Shown here piece by piece: positions 6,123 to 7,060 of a stretch of DNA of 7,060 nt. Source of the stretch: Myxococcales bacterium (GTDB lineage: Bacteria; Myxococcota_A; Polyangia; Polyangiales; Polyangiaceae); assembly GCA_013298325.1 (NCBI GenBank), contig JAAFHJ010000255.1, forward strand, positions 1 through 7,060. The letters are read 5' to 3'. The notes under the pieces were generated by a model that saw nothing but the letters and a program-made list of their open reading frames with translations, searched no databases and was not told the DNA's origin. The position numbers were made by a program, and so were the translations under genes. Every line of letters starts with the position of its first letter. The stretch's first letter is position 1.

Positions 6123-7060
6123 AGCTGTTTGCAACGCCTCGCACCCGGAGTTTGCCGTTCTCGCTCCCGCCGGTCGCCCTCCATGCAGCGCTCACGAAGG
6201 GAGGAACTGTAGCAAATACAGTGTTTTTGGAGAGTGGTGTCGCTGAAGGCGGCGAACAGAAGCGGGGATCGCAGAAGAGCCTGTTGCTCGTCGGCGCCGC
6301 CGTTCGCGTCACCTGCCGACTGCCTCGCGCGCGCGTCGAGGTCTGTGCGCCGGCTGGCGTAGCGATCCTCGCTGCCCTCGCCGAGGAACTCGCCGCATTT
6401 GTCGTCGAAAACGGTCCGACGGGTCTCGTGCTCGAGTTTCCGCGCTGCACCGACCCCGACGCGGACGCCCGTCTCCATGCCCCGTCGCCGCTCGACGTGT
6501 TGCGCGCCCTGACGCGCGCAACAGTGACAGAAGATGCGGGCCCTTTCTCGGTGTTTCTTGGGGGTCTTCAGTCCTTCGATTTTGTCGGGGCGTTCGAAGA
6601 TCTTCCGGATTACCGCGAGGACGTTACCGCCGTTCCTGACTACGTCTACTACCTCGCGGAGTCGCTGGTCGTTGTCGATCCTCGGGCCGGTCAAACGCAG
6701 ATCTTGTGCACGGCCTTCCACGACGGGGAGGGCGCCAATGACCCGGTTGTGAACGATGCGGCTCAGCGCCTCGCCGAACTCGTCCGTCAATGCGAGGAGC
6801 TCCACGCGTTGCACCTCGCCGATGCCTCCGCGCCGTTGGCGGCAAATCGGCCTCTTCCAACGCGCGTTGCCGCGGCCCTCGACCTCGACGATGGGGCCTA
6901 CGAGGCGATCGTCGCGGCGATGAAGACCCATATTGTGGCGGGCGACGTCTTCCAGATCGTTCCGTCGCGCTCATTCCGTGTACCCTGCACAGACCCGTTC
7001 GCCGCCTACCGTGTCCTGCGGGAGCGCAATCCGAGTCCCTATCAGTTCTTTCTATGTGAC
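6119..7060 (+). CDS. trpE: Anthranilate synthase component I (TrpE), 3' end cut by window
   Basis: First 314 residues of TrpE, which makes anthranilate from chorismate with ammonia from its TrpG partner: the committed step of tryptophan synthesis, in the cytoplasm. It aligns well with the enterobacterial enzyme: FLES (36-39), SLLLVGAAVRV (54-64), LGGLQSFDFVGAFEDLP (148-164 approx.), DYVYYLAESLVVVD (174-187), AGDVFQIVPSR (274-284) and NPSPYQFF (304-311). The LES and NPSPY(M)FF elements line the Trp feedback pocket in Salmonella/E. coli TrpE and are kept, except Met to Gln309. This suggests feedback inhibition is retained. The chorismate-binding catalytic core lies mostly beyond the window end. 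The start at 6119 is set by the ATGA overlap and a strong SD. trpG or other trp genes may follow outside the window. Confidence 0.95.
   Translation, partial: MKLFATPRTRSLPFSLPPVALHAALTKGGTVANTVFLESGVAEGGEQKRGSQKSLLLVGAAVRVTCRLPRARVEVCAPAGVAILAALAEELAAFVVENGPTGLVLEFPRCTDPDADARLHAPSPLDVLRALTRATVTEDAGPFSVFLGGLQSFDFVGAFEDLPDYREDVTAVPDYVYYLAESLVVVDPRAGQTQILCTAFHDGEGANDPVVNDAAQRLAELVRQCEELHALHLADASAPLAANRPLPTRVAAALDLDDGAYEAIVAAMKTHIVAGDVFQIVPSRSFRVPCTDPFAAYRVLRERNPSPYQFFLCD

Noticed and set aside
5936..6931. Minus-strand open frame of 331 codons opposite the DAHPS-like and trpE genes
   Set aside because: TrpE similarity on the plus strand is strong and continuous across this stretch; the minus frame shows no domain.
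1..7060. CRISPR arrays, insertion sequences, tRNA or rRNA genes, phage genes
   Set aside because: No spaced direct repeats, transposase motifs, terminal inverted repeats or RNA-gene consensus stretches were seen on either strand; the only tandem repeats are inside coding sequences.

Overview
This is GC-rich DNA, by eye about two-thirds G+C, with strong G/C preference at third codon positions. It carries secreted lipoproteins with Pro/Ala-rich linkers, a DEAD-box helicase with a long low-complexity tail, and an Escherichia-like TrpE. Together these suggest a chromosomal segment of a Gram-negative delta-proteobacterial lineage, most likely Myxococcota. That placement is inference; no rRNA or tRNA is present to confirm it.

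Layout: (1) 1-1194 (+), a 5'-truncated papain-family (C1) cysteine protease lipoprotein with a Pro-Asp linker and a C-terminal beta-rich domain that resembles prokaryotic YEATS domains. (2) 1408-2415 (+), an SMP-30/gluconolactonase-like beta-propeller lipoprotein. It ends at a perfect 36-bp palindrome that can terminate transcription from both sides. (3) 2494-4908 (-), a convergent DEAD-box RNA helicase with a DbpA-type RNA-binding domain and a disordered tail of 11-residue repeats. (4) 4909-5279, a 371-bp divergent region between the helicase and the tryptophan genes. It holds a short reading frame with Trp-Arg-Trp near its end, a good hairpin over its stop codon, a long-range stem and a T7 run, which together could be a trp leader. 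(5) 5280-6122 (+), a DAHP-synthase-like protein, and (6) 6119-7060 (+), trpE, cut by the window end. These two genes overlap by ATGA.

The most interesting object is the 280-aa DAHP-synthase homologue. It keeps the N-terminal ferredoxin-like regulatory domain and clear sequence landmarks of the second half of the barrel. It has lost the metal-binding Cys and His, apparently the Glu and Asp ligands too, the KPRTS substrate loop, and about 44 residues of the first half of the barrel. It is nevertheless an intact reading frame, translationally coupled to trpE. It looks like a pseudoenzyme with a possible regulatory job in aromatic amino acid synthesis rather than a working AroF.
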